NCBI RefSeq assembly: GCF_020382885.2 | Contig: NC_058513.1 | Span: forward strand, 3,983,408-4,047,407 | Reading direction: 5' to 3' | Source of the DNA: Scatophagus argus | Taxonomy: Eukaryota > Chordata > Actinopteri > Scatophagidae | Length of the DNA stretch: 64,000 nucleotides | Shown here: in pieces, positions 36,201 through 47,748 of the stretch | How positions within the stretch are numbered: position 1 is the stretch's first letter | Layout of the letters: the number at the start of each line of letters is the position of its first letter | Translations under genes and position numbers: made by a program | The notes under the pieces: model-generated | What the model saw: the letters and a program-made list of their open reading frames with translations, nothing else | What the model was told of the DNA's origin: nothing | The model's database searches: none

Positions 36201-38192
36201 TTTCATAATGCTATTAATGAAACAATAGTCTGGTTTCCACTATCACCATCACCATCAACCTGCAATCGTTTGGAGCTGAAACAACCGGTTAATTCATTAA
36301 CTGGTCAATACAGAAAAAAATTAAAAATAAAGATCCACAATTTGGATATTGGATGAATCATCAAGTATTTCGAAGGAAAAAACAACCAAAAATCTTGAGG
36401 AGTTACTGCTTTTCTCTGGTTTATATGACTGTAAATGTAATATTGGACTCTAGATTGTTATTTGGGTAAAAGAAGACATTTTAAAAATGACACCTTTGGC
36501 TCTGCAAAAATGTTTTCTGACTTTGTAAAAACTAAATGATTAATCAATTACAAAAATATATATAGACCTAATAATAAAAAGAACTGACAAATTAACTGAT
36601 GATGAAAGTAATTGCTAGTATCATCCCTGCAATAGTTATTAAAACATTTTAGCAAGTCACACTTTCACAGCAATTTCCTTTTCTGGGGTTGAGCAATGCC
36701 ACATGTGACCACTTGCTGAACAGCAATCCTACAAAAAGAATGAACAGAAGTCTTCACTTTTGTTCCTGAGAGGGAAAAAAAACAGAGGCCAATAAACTCC
36801 TTGACTCTTGCTCTTCCTATCTCTGGTGAAGGGAGTGGTGAAAGCTGGACTTTCTATCTACCCCCAGCAGCACACCACTGCTATCTCTACTTCTAAAACG
36901 AGCTCTGTTTTCCCCCTGTTCAGCACACGGCGTGCAAATTAACTGTCAGGAGCCTGAGGTGAAACAGCAGGAAGATAACAAAGATTGAAACTGAGGCTAA
37001 GTTAGGGTAGACGGTAGATCAGTGGGGTGGGGGTGGGGGTGGGTTGTGGAGTTTTACCTGGGCAGGAGGAGGTGAACATGGGCAAGGCGTGGGAGTCGTG
37101 GTGCCTCCTGCGATATCTCTGGATAAACTCCTTCTGACTCTCTAAGATGCTAAAGCCTGCCGCCAGAGTGGTGTCGAACACATACTGCACACCTGCAGGG
37201 AAAACCCAGAGGGATGAGAACAGACCCAGAGGCACAGGGGGAGATGTTGAGCCTCTGTGTTGACACTGATGAGTAGGTGGAAGTTTCTGAATCTAATATA
37301 GAACCAACTGTGTAGGGACATCTTCAGCCTGAGCTGGGTAAGTCTTAGAGTGGCCATGCAGACAAATCTGTCAGTGCTTTAATACTGCGCAAAGATTCTA
37401 CAAGATGAACCCCACTTGCTCACCTAAACTCTTGAGGAAGCCGCAGAGCTTGTGAGCAGCGCCAGTAATGTCCACACCAAACTTGACAGCGAAGAAAGGC
37501 AGAGACTGTGGACACACGGACGCTACCAGCACCTTGTGCTTCGACACGTCGCACCTCTGACAGGGACACAGGAACAACGTGGGCAATGTGTAACAAGACG
37601 GTTTCCTTGACTATCTCACATGTGAGAGGCAGTTTGGTTGTGCGGTTGTACCTTATTGAGTGCCAGAACACGCTCCACTTCCTCCAGACTCTGCTGAGAG
37701 ATCTTCAGGCTCTCCTCCTCTGATACACAGCCATCACAGGACAGACAGGCACTCAGCAGCAACTGAGATCCCTCATGTGCCTTAGGGGGGAAAAAGGAGT
37801 GTGCTTTAGGTGGAGGGTTTTAAAATAGACTCACTTTATAATTTAAGAGCAGCTCCAGTGATGTTTACATTTCCCATAATGTATAGATATCTTGCTATCA
37901 ATGCAACTTGATAGCATTTTCTAAATAACAAATGAAACTGGTGAGAAAGCAGACATTACCTGCCCATTGACCTCATCGCTCTCCTGGTTCGAGTTGGCAG
38001 GATCATCACTCTGTTTCTTGTTACACTGTGAGTAAGTAGAGGATCAACATTTAAATTCACGACCAGCAAGACGACGCTTTTTCACATTCTGCCTGACATG
38101 GAAGACAAAGCAGTCATCCAGATGCAGATATTCACCTGTTTAGTGCAGTTCTCACACTTCTCCTTGCGCTTTGCTATGTTGACCTCGGACAT
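33265..38192 (-). CDS. narf: Nuclear prelamin A recognition factor (iron-only hydrogenase-like)
   Basis: Eleven minus-strand exons: 38136-38192, 37960-38025, 37652-37780, 37424-37556, 37058-37192, 35861-35979, 35124-35253, 34449-34521, 34061-34198, 33644-33801, 33265-33512. The phases close exactly to 461 aa (human NARF 456). The N terminus has CENCTKQC and ACLSCDGC cysteine clusters typical of 4Fe-4S ligands. The three hydrogenase-like signature regions follow: [17 protein letters not shown], and [13 protein letters not shown]. Other diagnostic blocks are [48 protein letters not shown] and the C-terminal W (HMQW). These separate NARF from its paralogue CIAO3/NARFL, as does the synteny with CYBC1. 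In human the protein is nuclear and binds prenylated prelamin A; an Fe-S role is inferred from the family. Confidence 0.93.
35545..35640 (-). mobile_element. LINE-type 3' end, minus orientation
   Basis: TTTCAGTTTATTTATATAGCACC and the following bases are the reverse complement of the same tail seen at 22022-22282 (TTGGCGCTATATAAATAAACTGAA). It lies in a narf intron and is only a fragment. Confidence 0.6.
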
Positions 38193-39635
38193 CTTCCTTG
38201 GCGCTTATCTGTAAAATGACGCTGATATAAAAACACAGAGATAACAGCATCATTAGCATCATTTCCTCACAGCATGCTCCCTTTGGAACACCGGCATGAT
38301 GACTGAGTCTGCAGCCTGCTGCTGAGTGCTGTTTTGTCAACTCCACCCTCCTCTTACTGACCCCCCCCCGGCGAACTGTCACAAGGAGCCCGCTTATCAT
38401 AAACACAACAGCTCTATAATGGTGGGAAACTGGCAGTGAACACAAACTGGCATCCTGTCATTAAAATTTAAATGGATAACGATAATTATATACACAGGGA
38501 CAGCCACAAAGGTCATTACATAACATCAGTAATTATGTTAAAAAACGTGGGTTGAAAGGTATTAACCTACAAAAACTGACATATACTGTATTATGAATAC
38601 AATGCGTCACTCACATACGGAAAATACCGACTCTGTGCTGAATATTTTATTAGAACTCGTAATAATTTAAGCAATTTCATTATATAGTTAACTTAACACA
38701 ATGTACTGTTTCCTATTTAAGCTAAATTAAAAATGCGATTTAAGAATGTGCTGATGAGTTGAAGGCCTTTCTTCCTGATGACGGGTACCTCAGTCGATGT
38801 GCTTGTTTAACAGTGCGACATGCACTGTGTTAACATTACAAGGTCGAATTTTAAGGTAACTTACCGGACGGTTTCTATTTCACTTTCACACAAAAGCATG
38901 GAAAAAATGCAGAGGACGCCCAGAAGAGCAGCCAGTGGTACAGTAAGACAGCAGCAGTGGTCTACAGCACAGCAGGTGAACTCAGCAGTAACACTCCTTT
39001 CAGTTTCAACACCATTCGTAAATGGGCCACTGCTCGCTTGAACCTCCGCGGTTATGTCACAATATACAAACTAGTGTTTTCAAAGACGTCGGGGCTTAAT
39101 ATGCAAGCCAGTCATGTCTATATACGTCCGACTCCATTGTGTACCCCGGTGAATCTAGAACGCATGCGCAAACAGAACAAGTCTGCTCCGGAAGCTTTCA
39201 CTTAAATATTTCTCAAACGGTATTGAAAACGGTTCCTCTTAACTTTGTCGCAGCAGTAATTACCAAAATAGGCCATACCAAGGGTTAAAGACTATTAATC
39301 GATGTTACGCGGGAACCTCACTGGGTGGATGGCCACTCTCCGGTACTTATTTTCCAAAGTATGTGACAAAACAGGACGAAAAAGTTACTGTCGAAATAAT
39401 AGAAAAGTCAAACCTGGTTTAATGCAAAAAAAAATACTTTATGTTTTGAAAATTCCGCTGTGTTGTAGGAAATCGAAATCATTGCATAGTATCTGACGAC
39501 ACAACGTAATACCTCTGTTCTTCTAAATTGATGCATTTTAAGCTTTTATTTTGAAGGCGGCGTGAAAGTGAACGTGTCCAATCAGAGCAGAAGGGTCCAG
39601 GAAGGAAGTTTCACCCATTCAGTTGTTGCAATAAC
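38193..39635. promoter_or_regulatory. Divergent promoter region narf / cybc1
   Basis: The two start exons face away from each other across about 1.4 kb. I see no coding sequence in between. The exact transcription starts cannot be read from sequence alone. Confidence 0.5.
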
Positions 39636-40562
39636 ATGAAAAGAACTTCCTTAAAATCCAGCTCGTGTGTTTCCTTGTACAAATGCTCTTTTGTTAGATC
39701 TGCTAAGCGATTCAGAGACAAAAACAAGAGTTTAAGGTAAGTAATACAAAATGCCGACGAGTTGGTATCTTTATATATTTCTTGTGTCAGTGATTTGTGG
39801 GTAGTTCTTCACATCACATCCATCACATCCAACTACCATCACCAGCAGGAGGAGGGGTTGTTCGAATCGAAGGGTCAATTTACCCAAAATTGCAAAAAAT
39901 ATATATTTTCTGTCCTACCTCTTGTGATATGAGGCCATGCAGATAGTTTGTGCTTTATGTAGCCACCTCTTAAGACTTCTGTCCCCACCCCCAATACAGT
40001 GGAGGTGAATGGACTTTGATTTGTGCTGCTCAAAGGACTGAAAAATGTAGAAACAGCATGTGTTACAGTGCTCTAGCTACTTTTTCAATCCCCAAACTAA
40101 TATTTCAGATATCAGTTTGGGGATCAGTTTATCAGTTTCAGGTGAAAGAGTTCTACTAGAAATTGCTGTTGTCAGGAATGTGTCTGCATTGTCCTGAGAA
40201 ACTGAGATACTGCTCCTGAACAAGCCATGGCTGGATTAACCTGCTAGGGAGCAAAATTATCAGAAGGTGCTAGTGACACCCTGTTACTCCAACTCTCTGT
40301 GCCTTTTTTTCTGCCTGGGTCTGGGTTTGCTGGGTCATGATTGTGATGAATATACATCATATGAGCTCAAAACTGAAATAAGGAATATGTTGAAATTACC
40401 TACAGACATGGTGACGATCTGTCTTGAAGTGTTGAATTATTATTATATATTATTGCGATTTGGGTGAACTAGCCCTTTTAAGATAAGGGTATTATGGTCA
40501 TATAAAATAGGCTTTAGTGTATATGATTCATATTCTTGCCTGTGCTCAGATGGGATACATGA
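39636..40562 (+). promoter_or_regulatory. cybc1: Upstream ORF in the cybc1 5' leader
   Basis: A likely first, non-coding cybc1 exon ends at 39736 with donor GTAAGTA. It contains ATG at 39636, which stays open for 33 codons and continues across the junction to 40550. It stops at TGA 40560-40562. The last A-T-G-A overlaps the second in-frame ATG of cybc1 (40559). This depends on the exon pairing being correct. Confidence 0.45.
39870..40480. mobile_element. hAT-like MITE in the cybc1 5' intron
   Basis: Left end AGGGTCAATTTACCCAAAATTGC and right end (reverse complement) AAAAGGGCTAGTTCACCCAAATCGC form terminal inverted repeats. The left arm also has a degraded version of the internal fish MITE motif. 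It is related to the element at 7860-8252 and is non-coding. Confidence 0.6.
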
Positions 40563-42009
40563 AAGTAGAGGAGCACAGCTTCAACCTGCTCCACCTGAAA
40601 AGATCCCCGGGGATTCGTTCCTGGTCTCTTCTTGTTGGTGAGTATGTGTGGAGATGTTCATAAAATATTTAAATAAATAAATGTCACATCATCAGCTATT
40701 CAATACATTTAAACTCTGCAATTAAAAAACATCTCTTCCATCCTCTTGCTGTGTTGCTTCCAAGTTAACAAGTGTCTCATTTTAATTGCAGGTATAGCAT
40801 CTGTTGGATTGGCAGCTGCGTACTACAGCTCAGGTGCACAAACTGAATTAGCATAAAATGTCAGTCAGTTGTAGCAGCTTCTGATTAACATAGTTTTCCG
40901 CATTTGCTTAATGAAACTCATACTGCTTTTTGTGTGGATCACTCAGACAGCATCTTGTGGAAGCTCTTCTACGTGACTGGATGTCTGTTCGTTGCCATGC
41001 AGAACATGGAAGAATGGGAGGAAGCAGTGTTTGACAAGACCAAGAACCTAATTGAGCTCAAGAGCTTCAGCTTGTACACTTTAATCCTGACCCTATGGAG
41101 TAAGGGTCAAGAAAAAGGTCAGTAACAGAATGGGTCACTCAGTAGAGTAGTCTTTACTAGTGGTTTAAGAGTACAGGATCTCAAGTTTTATTTTCCGTCT
41201 CTTTTTCAGTTGTGTTGGATCTGACACAGCTGTGTGACATCTGCGTCCAGGAAGAGAAGGTTCGCTATTTAGGGAAGGGCTACCTGCTGATGCTGCGGCT
41301 GGCTGCAGGTTTCTCATACCCCCTGACTCAGAGTGCCACATTGGGCGGACGCGGGTGGGTATCTGCTGCTGACAGTTCACGTACAAATTTGCTCATCTTA
41401 AAATTGTCAGAAATAGCGATACTTCCATAATTTCACGACAGCACATGCTGAATACAATATGATATCTGCAGGAGTTTATAAGATGATATGATTTTTCTCA
41501 GGTGTTGGTAGAGACCAAAACCAAGTTAAAAGGAGGGGGGATATTTGACTTAAATGAATCAAAATGAATGCTAATGTTGTTTTGTGTTCTATGTTTAATA
41601 TTTTCCATGTTAACCATATCAACTTCATGAAATAATTACAGTGTTGTGTTTGCAGAATATAATGTACATTTACAATTTGTAGTTTTTGCCCACAGATTCT
41701 CAGTTGTTTGGATTTAAATTTTCTAATAATGAAATCCAAACAGTAGTTGGAAGTAAAAAAGCAGAACAAATGCTTGGTAGAACTAGCACAAAATAACAGT
41801 ATATTCTGTTCTTTCTCCTGTTTCTGTTCTGTCTACTACCTGTCAGTGATGTGGAGGCTTTGGCCGCACTGCTGAAGCGCTTTCTGGGTCTGGATGAGCT
41901 GCAGCAACGCAGGCAGAAGGAGGAAGAAGCAGAGTATGGAGACGAGGAAGAAGAGGAAGACTCTTTGGACAATGGTAGTGATTCAGATGATGAAGAAGAT
42001 GAGCTTTGA
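40550..42009 (+). CDS. cybc1: Cytochrome b-245 chaperone 1 (EROS)
   Basis: Coding exons 40550-40637, 40792-40833, 40947-41117, 41210-41354, 41847-42009 join in phase to 202 aa (human 187). Signature blocks are LHLKRSPGIRSWSLLV, GLAAAYYSS, WKLFYVTGCLFVAMQNMEEW, QEEKVRYLGKGYLLMLRLA and GFSYPLTQSA. Two hydrophobic helices near residues 22-38 and 45-60 fit an ER membrane protein. In mammals it stabilises gp91phox/p22phox of the phagocyte NADPH oxidase and is needed for the oxidative burst; the fish role is inferred. The C terminus ends in a very acidic stretch (about 17 Asp/Glu in the last 28 residues), longer than I recall in human. Start chosen at 40550, directly after the splice acceptor; the next in-frame ATG (40559) is a real alternative. 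Confidence 0.93.
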
Positions 42010-42246
42010 GGCTGTGACTGTCCGTTACTTGCAACCTTCTTGTGAATTGGGTGGTTTGAACTAAGGGGCATCATGATATCGCTAAGGCATTACGAGAAGT
42101 GCAGTTTGATTTACATGTTGTCTCCTTATAGGGGTCCTTCCTTGTATGTTGTACTTATATGCCAGGTGGGGGTCCTGAAAGCTGGGGGAGACTAGTAAAC
42201 ATTTCTTATTTAATTCCCATGTAGACTGGGATGCAGAAATTATCAG

Positions 42247-42252
42247 ATTAAA
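42247..42252 (+). terminator. cybc1: Probable polyadenylation signal of cybc1
   Basis: ATTAAA about 240 bp after the cybc1 stop. On the opposite strand AATAAA motifs near 42699 and 42778 could serve the convergent hexd, so the two 3' ends are close or may overlap. Confidence 0.4.
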
Positions 42253-43033
42253 GATTATGTCATGAAAATGTTTTATAGTTTTAAAACTTCAAAAAGTTCC
42301 AGGAAATATGGAAAAAGAGACTTTTCCTTTCACTGTACCACACATACATGTCATGCCTTTTTGAGCTAATTACTATTTGAGATGCACTCCAGATTGGATT
42401 TACTGTGCCTTCCTACTGAATTCTAATAAGTATTTATGTGTGCAAGTCAGTGGTTGGAAGTATTTTTCCCACAGTTCTCTATACCACCCTGTTGATAATC
42501 ACCTTTTGCATGTTTGTTCACAACCAGTATGCAATCCAGACGAATGCATGTGCAAACTGTAATCAAGCAAGAAGGATTTTCAAGGCTTAATTAACAGTAA
42601 ATAATGTATGAAATGTTTTGAACTATTCCCTCTTTTGACATTGATGTACTTTTTGGGAACCAAAGGAAAATCTCAGGCAAACACTTTCGTAAAATGTTTT
42701 TTATTTCTGTGTATGGAATGAGGGCTGGGAAATGGTTTATGTTGAATGACAGTGTATTCTGCTTGAAGTTTTTTTTTTTTTATTTTATTGTCTCTTTACT
42801 TTTATACATTTGCAGGAATGATATAAAGCTTTTTATGTAAACCCAAAGTCCTCTTTTAATATTGTTTTCTTTCTTTGCTATAATTAGGGCAATATGTATA
42901 CACCAGTTTGTTTTTGGATAAGAGAAAAATCACACATAAAATTACTTATGTTAATTTCATTGCAGGTTGCAAAAAAAAATAAGAGACCAGTATTGGAATT
43001 CATTAAAAAAACAATTCGATTTTGTAAAATGTT

Positions 43034-46000
43034 TTATGGCACCATCTCCTTCACACAAGCTCCGATATCCTCCGTTATCCTCTGTAAAGGGGACATCACA
43101 GGGCTGACATGTTCCTCTATCCACTCCTGGGCTGTTGAATCCGGATAAAGACGCACCATCTCCTCTCTCATGGCATCCACCTTCTGTTGTAATGCAGCTA
43201 AAAACCTGTGGAGATAAGTTCACATATGGTTCCTGTTAAAGGCTAAACAAGAGCTCCTCAGACGTTTCACAAAAGCAAAGCAGGGTACGCTGCCTCTGTA
43301 ATATAATAAATAATTCTCACGTTGATGCTTGGCTCTGAATCTGCATGGTGATGAGAGGGGTTACCATCTTCCTCTGTCTGTGGTAGGGGCTGAACCATCC
43401 TCTTACAAACCTACAGCAGCGCAGACATACAGTTTTTCAATAGAAGTAACAACAAAAGTATAAAACATTTTGGAAAGACCGTTATTTATTTAAAGGTAGA
43501 TGAGACACTGTGATCACAGCTCATAACCCACATGTTGTTTTCAAACAATCGTATGTCCTCTGAGTTCAGCAGTGAGTTGAGCTCCACAATTAGCTCAGCC
43601 AGCTTCCTTCCTGGAAACAGCAAGTCACCTGCAGAAGCCCTGAAAGCCACATGAAACAAAATCCTATTAGCCTGGATACACATACATTATGGCACATGCA
43701 CTGTGTCATTGTAGTGTAGTTCATAAAACACTGCTGGACCTCACCTCCCCATGCCCTCTACCTCCACTGAGGAAATGCCCAGTCTCTCAGTTACTTCTTT
43801 CTGAGCCTCATCATGGAACTGACCATGGCTGAGTGTCTGGAGACAGGATGCTAGTGATGGAAGAGCCACAGGCATGAGCTCACACAGCACCGACAGGTGG
43901 TCATACCTGACAGTGGGAAAATAATGGACCATGTGAAAAGTTCTGTCATCTATGAACTGGAACTGGAATAATGTTTCTCATTTAACATCACATTATTTAT
44001 GGCTAATGAAGTCCTTCAGACCCTAACAAAGAAGAAGGCAGTTTTATTCTACTTAAATATTGTTATGTGTTTTGAGCCCTGTGCTCTTTATCAGCTTGTC
44101 CTTCTTCTCTTTTATGCAGTACAAAAACAATCTTTGCCCAAAATAGCCATGGTTTATGAACAAGAGAAAGCATTACACATTTCTACCAAGAAAAAACACA
44201 ATGCCAAATTCAAACTAGTATCCAGTCATAAGCCTTGTCACCTCCACACACTTCCACCACCTCCAAACAAGCACAAACAAGGTAGAAAAGAAGAAAATTC
44301 CTCTTATACTTACCTCTGCCAGCCTGTGATGGCGATGCCTTGCAGGTTTATACCAGGAGATAAAGAAGCAGCCACTTTCAGCCACTGCAAATGATTATCC
44401 ACATGTCTCTGTGTGCTGGTTACGCATGTGTAAACACTGGTGGAGCCTTTAAATGAGCTGGCCACCCACAGGTCTGGCATGCCGGCACTGCAGTACTTCT
44501 CCAGCAAAGACACTGGACAGTTAATGGAGTTAATGAATATAGATCACTACAATAAAGCTCTGTGCATGTTGCTGACTTTTTTGATGATGTAGATGAGACA
44601 GGTGTTTGAATATAAATCACAGTTCCTACCAGTTTTGTCCACATCCAGATTAGGGGTGTAGTCCCACAGCATGGGCTGGATGAGACCCACTAGACCGCTA
44701 TCTGTCATATGGAAAACGAGACAACATTAGTCAGAGGTGGAAGTACTCAGATCTTGTACCTCAGTAAAAGAAGCAATAACACATAAAGTCATACATTTAA
44801 ATTTTTACTTACAGAATGATGTATATTATATGATTGGATTAATATTATTGATGCATTAACGTGTTCATTACTTTGATGTTGAAGCGGGTAAAGGTGGTTT
44901 TACTGCTTCTTAGAGCTTATCTGCTGGGCAGCTTGTGAATTTCCCCTCAGGCATCAATAAAGTTTTATCTTAATATGTAATATTACATTATTTATTTGTT
45001 GATTATATTTTGTATTATTGTGTTATTAAATCTGCAAAATAAATGGTGAATAAAATTGCCAAATAAATGTGGAGTAGGTAAGCAAAAGCACAATATTTGC
45101 CATTGAATTCTAGTAGAGTATGACGCAAAAGTCAATGGAAAATGAAAACTCAAGTAGGTACAAGTACCTCAAATTTGTTTTTAAGTATGGTGCTTGAGTT
45201 AATGTACTTAGTTACTTTCGACCACTGTTATTATTCTTATAGTCAGAATTGCTGTTATTATCCATCCATCTACACTGGACAGGACACACTGGTGAATGAA
45301 GTTTTTACATTTACACATGTATGGATTCTGGATTACAACTACAATTATTAGTTAAATGTACTTAACACATTGGCAGTAGGGGTGCTCAGTGCAGAAAAAA
45401 GGGCCCTAGCGAGTGATATGCTGTTACATTACTTGATGTTATTGCAAATGACATGATGTACAAGTAGCATTTTATTATTGAGATTGAAGAAGAACTAATT
45501 TTTATTCAAAAATTCTATTTTAGTGTAGTTTAATCTGCAGTGAAGCGGCATATTTTATATAATTGTGTTTTATGTTTAAAATCCTAATCTGTATTGAGTA
45601 TATGCAGGTAACAGATAAATAGCGCTGTCAAATAGTACATGTTCCCTGAAGTGTAGTTGAGTAGAAGTATAAAGTAAAAGTAACTTATCTTAAACTATAA
45701 GAACCTTAAAAAAATAAATCCACCTGGCTAAGTTCTGCCGCTGTCTACACTACTTAAAGATGTAATTCTACACCAAGAATATATGATATCAAACTGTCTT
45801 TCTTACAGTTTCAAGGTAAGGTACCTGGTTACATGTGATCTGAGAGTCAAGTAGCTTTTACTGATGTTGTTCTCTGGAGGAATTCTACTCTTACTTAGTG
45901 ATATCCTCTTTCAGCCAACTCTATTTTCTGCGTACCTTTCAGTATGTCCTGGTTCATGGCTCTCATCATATCATCCCACATTATGATAGTCATGTGAGGC

Positions 46001-47108
46001 CATGCCTCCTTGATGGCCTTGGCCACCTTGGTCACATGGCTCAGGAATAGCTGCTCCACAGTCCGTCCACGTGAGTCCAACCACTGTTTGGACTCTTTCC
46101 CCTCGCCGAGGATGTACACCTTGAGGAGTTGGAGATGAAGAGAGCAGAGGACTAATTATCCTTTCTACCGTTACTGTTAACAAAAGACTAATCCTTACCT
46201 CATCTGCTCCAATGTGGAGTGTGCTCAGGCCTGGATGCAGCTTAACCACCTGCCTCACCATCTCCATCACCAGCCTCACCCCCTCTTCTTTGTGGGGATT
46301 CAGGGTACCCACACAATATGGCACCTCTCTCAAGCCCCACATGGGCTGATGTTTCAAGACAAACTACGGTAGAAAAGGGATGGCAGCAAGCCATCGAGAA
46401 TATGAAAACAGGAACATCTTTGTGAGCACTGTCTAAAAAAAAAATGGCCATTTGTAGCCATTGCAAGAGATAAAAACACGCCTCACCTCCATGTGACCAA
46501 ACGTCTGCACAAGTGGGATGACCTCAATGCCCTTAGATTTGGCAAATTCCTGCACAGATAGTACCTCCTCATGGCTGCAAACGGAGCATGCAGTAGACAG
46601 ACGTGACTTAGGCGACTTTATGGTGTACTTGAAGATGAAGTTTTATCCCTCAAGAAGCATTCTGATTTTATTACAGGATCTCACTGCATTATCAGGCAGA
46701 TAAAACACAATCGCACCCAGCCCATAAATCAGGAAGGGATATCAGCAACAAATCAGGAACAATAATGTTTACGTCCCACACTGCACCTGTAAGCAGGATG
46801 TGTTGTGGCCTGCAGCAGTTTCAGCTCCCCTTCATAAGGAAACATGTCCTCATACTCCACCAGCAGGCCATTAACTCCCAGCTCAGAGAACAACTCGATC
46901 AGCTGAGGAAATCAGACACACAATAGTGGATGGCAAACGTGAGGAAGTATATTTAAACAATGACAGAGGTGTAAATATGAGCTGCAGCAGCAGATCACAG
47001 AGGAAGCAGCTGCGCTCTTACCTTGTGAAGATATTCTACTCTTGGCGGGGCGCCTTTCAAATCCAGGTGAACCAGTTTTTTTCCTTTGGGCCAAGGTGGA
47101 CACGCCAT
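43034..47108 (-). CDS. hexd: Hexosaminidase D (glycoside hydrolase family 20)
   Basis: Eleven minus-strand exons: 47022-47108, 46787-46902, 46487-46574, 46199-46363, 45936-46119, 44630-44701, 44314-44512, 43745-43906, 43532-43639, 43321-43410, 43034-43205. They close in phase to 480 aa (human about 486). There is no signal peptide, consistent with the nucleocytoplasmic enzyme. Diagnostic blocks: [62 protein letters not shown] (with the catalytic Asp-Glu pair), [27 protein letters not shown] and [11 protein letters not shown]. The enzyme removes terminal N-acetylgalactosamine/glucosamine from glycans. It starts head to head with ogfod3 and ends tail to tail with cybc1, as in human. One junction (43532) uses a GTGGGT donor chosen to keep phase. 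Confidence 0.94.
44731..45229. mobile_element. hAT-like MITE in a hexd intron
   Basis: Left end CAGAGGTGGAAGTACTCAGATC and right end whose reverse complement reads ACAGTGGTCGAAAGTAACTAAG are the ends of the common fish element also seen near 26383. An internal piece (GTGAATTTCCCCTCAGGCATC then AATAAAG) resembles a LINE tail inserted into it. A further scrap with similar motifs is near 45640-45690. Confidence 0.6.
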
Positions 47109-47748
47109 TCTGCTGAGTACAGACTGCAGACATGAGTAATGTTTCACATTAAGAAGGTGTCTGTTTATGTTTGTGAATGAACATTGGGTTCATTGTTTGA
47201 CTCACCTGGACAGTACAGACCAAGAAAAAAAAACCTTTAATTGGATATCTGAAAGGACTGACACTGCGAGCAGGATATTGTTGTGAGGTAGACCACTTTG
47301 TGTTCTGGTCAGATCCGCCTCTGTCTACCGCTTCCAGTCGTTTCAATTCAGGTACACGGTGTAGGTAATCGATTAATTTAGTCTCAGCGGGCAGAGCAAT
47401 GGATTGACGACCGCATGCTACAGACTGTTAGAGTTCAACATCTGTGAATCCTAGAGCAGAGTATCACATACACGATTAAGACATAGCTCCGCCGTAGCCT
47501 AAATATGACGTTTTTGCAGCTATGGGTTGTAGTCGAAATCAATACAACCCGGACGTGGTCCAATGAAAACGCAGCTTTCTCTTCCGGAGAGCCAATGGGT
47601 GAGCCGATACACGTCCACCCGGAAGTGAAGAGAGTTTCAGGTGGTGATACAAGCTGTTGGCGGGTGTGAACAGCATGGTTAGTCAAAGCAAGCAAAACAG
47701 TGTGTGACGGTATTTTGTACATGCCACATAGCAGACGTTTGAGTCGAC
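47109..47748. promoter_or_regulatory. Bidirectional promoter region hexd / ogfod3
   Basis: The two start codons are 640 bp apart and divergent, the same arrangement as in human. The interval near 47540-47750 is richer in CpG than the neighbourhood and has CCAAT boxes in both orientations (GTCCAATGAAAACG, GAGCCAATGGG). Confidence 0.6.
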
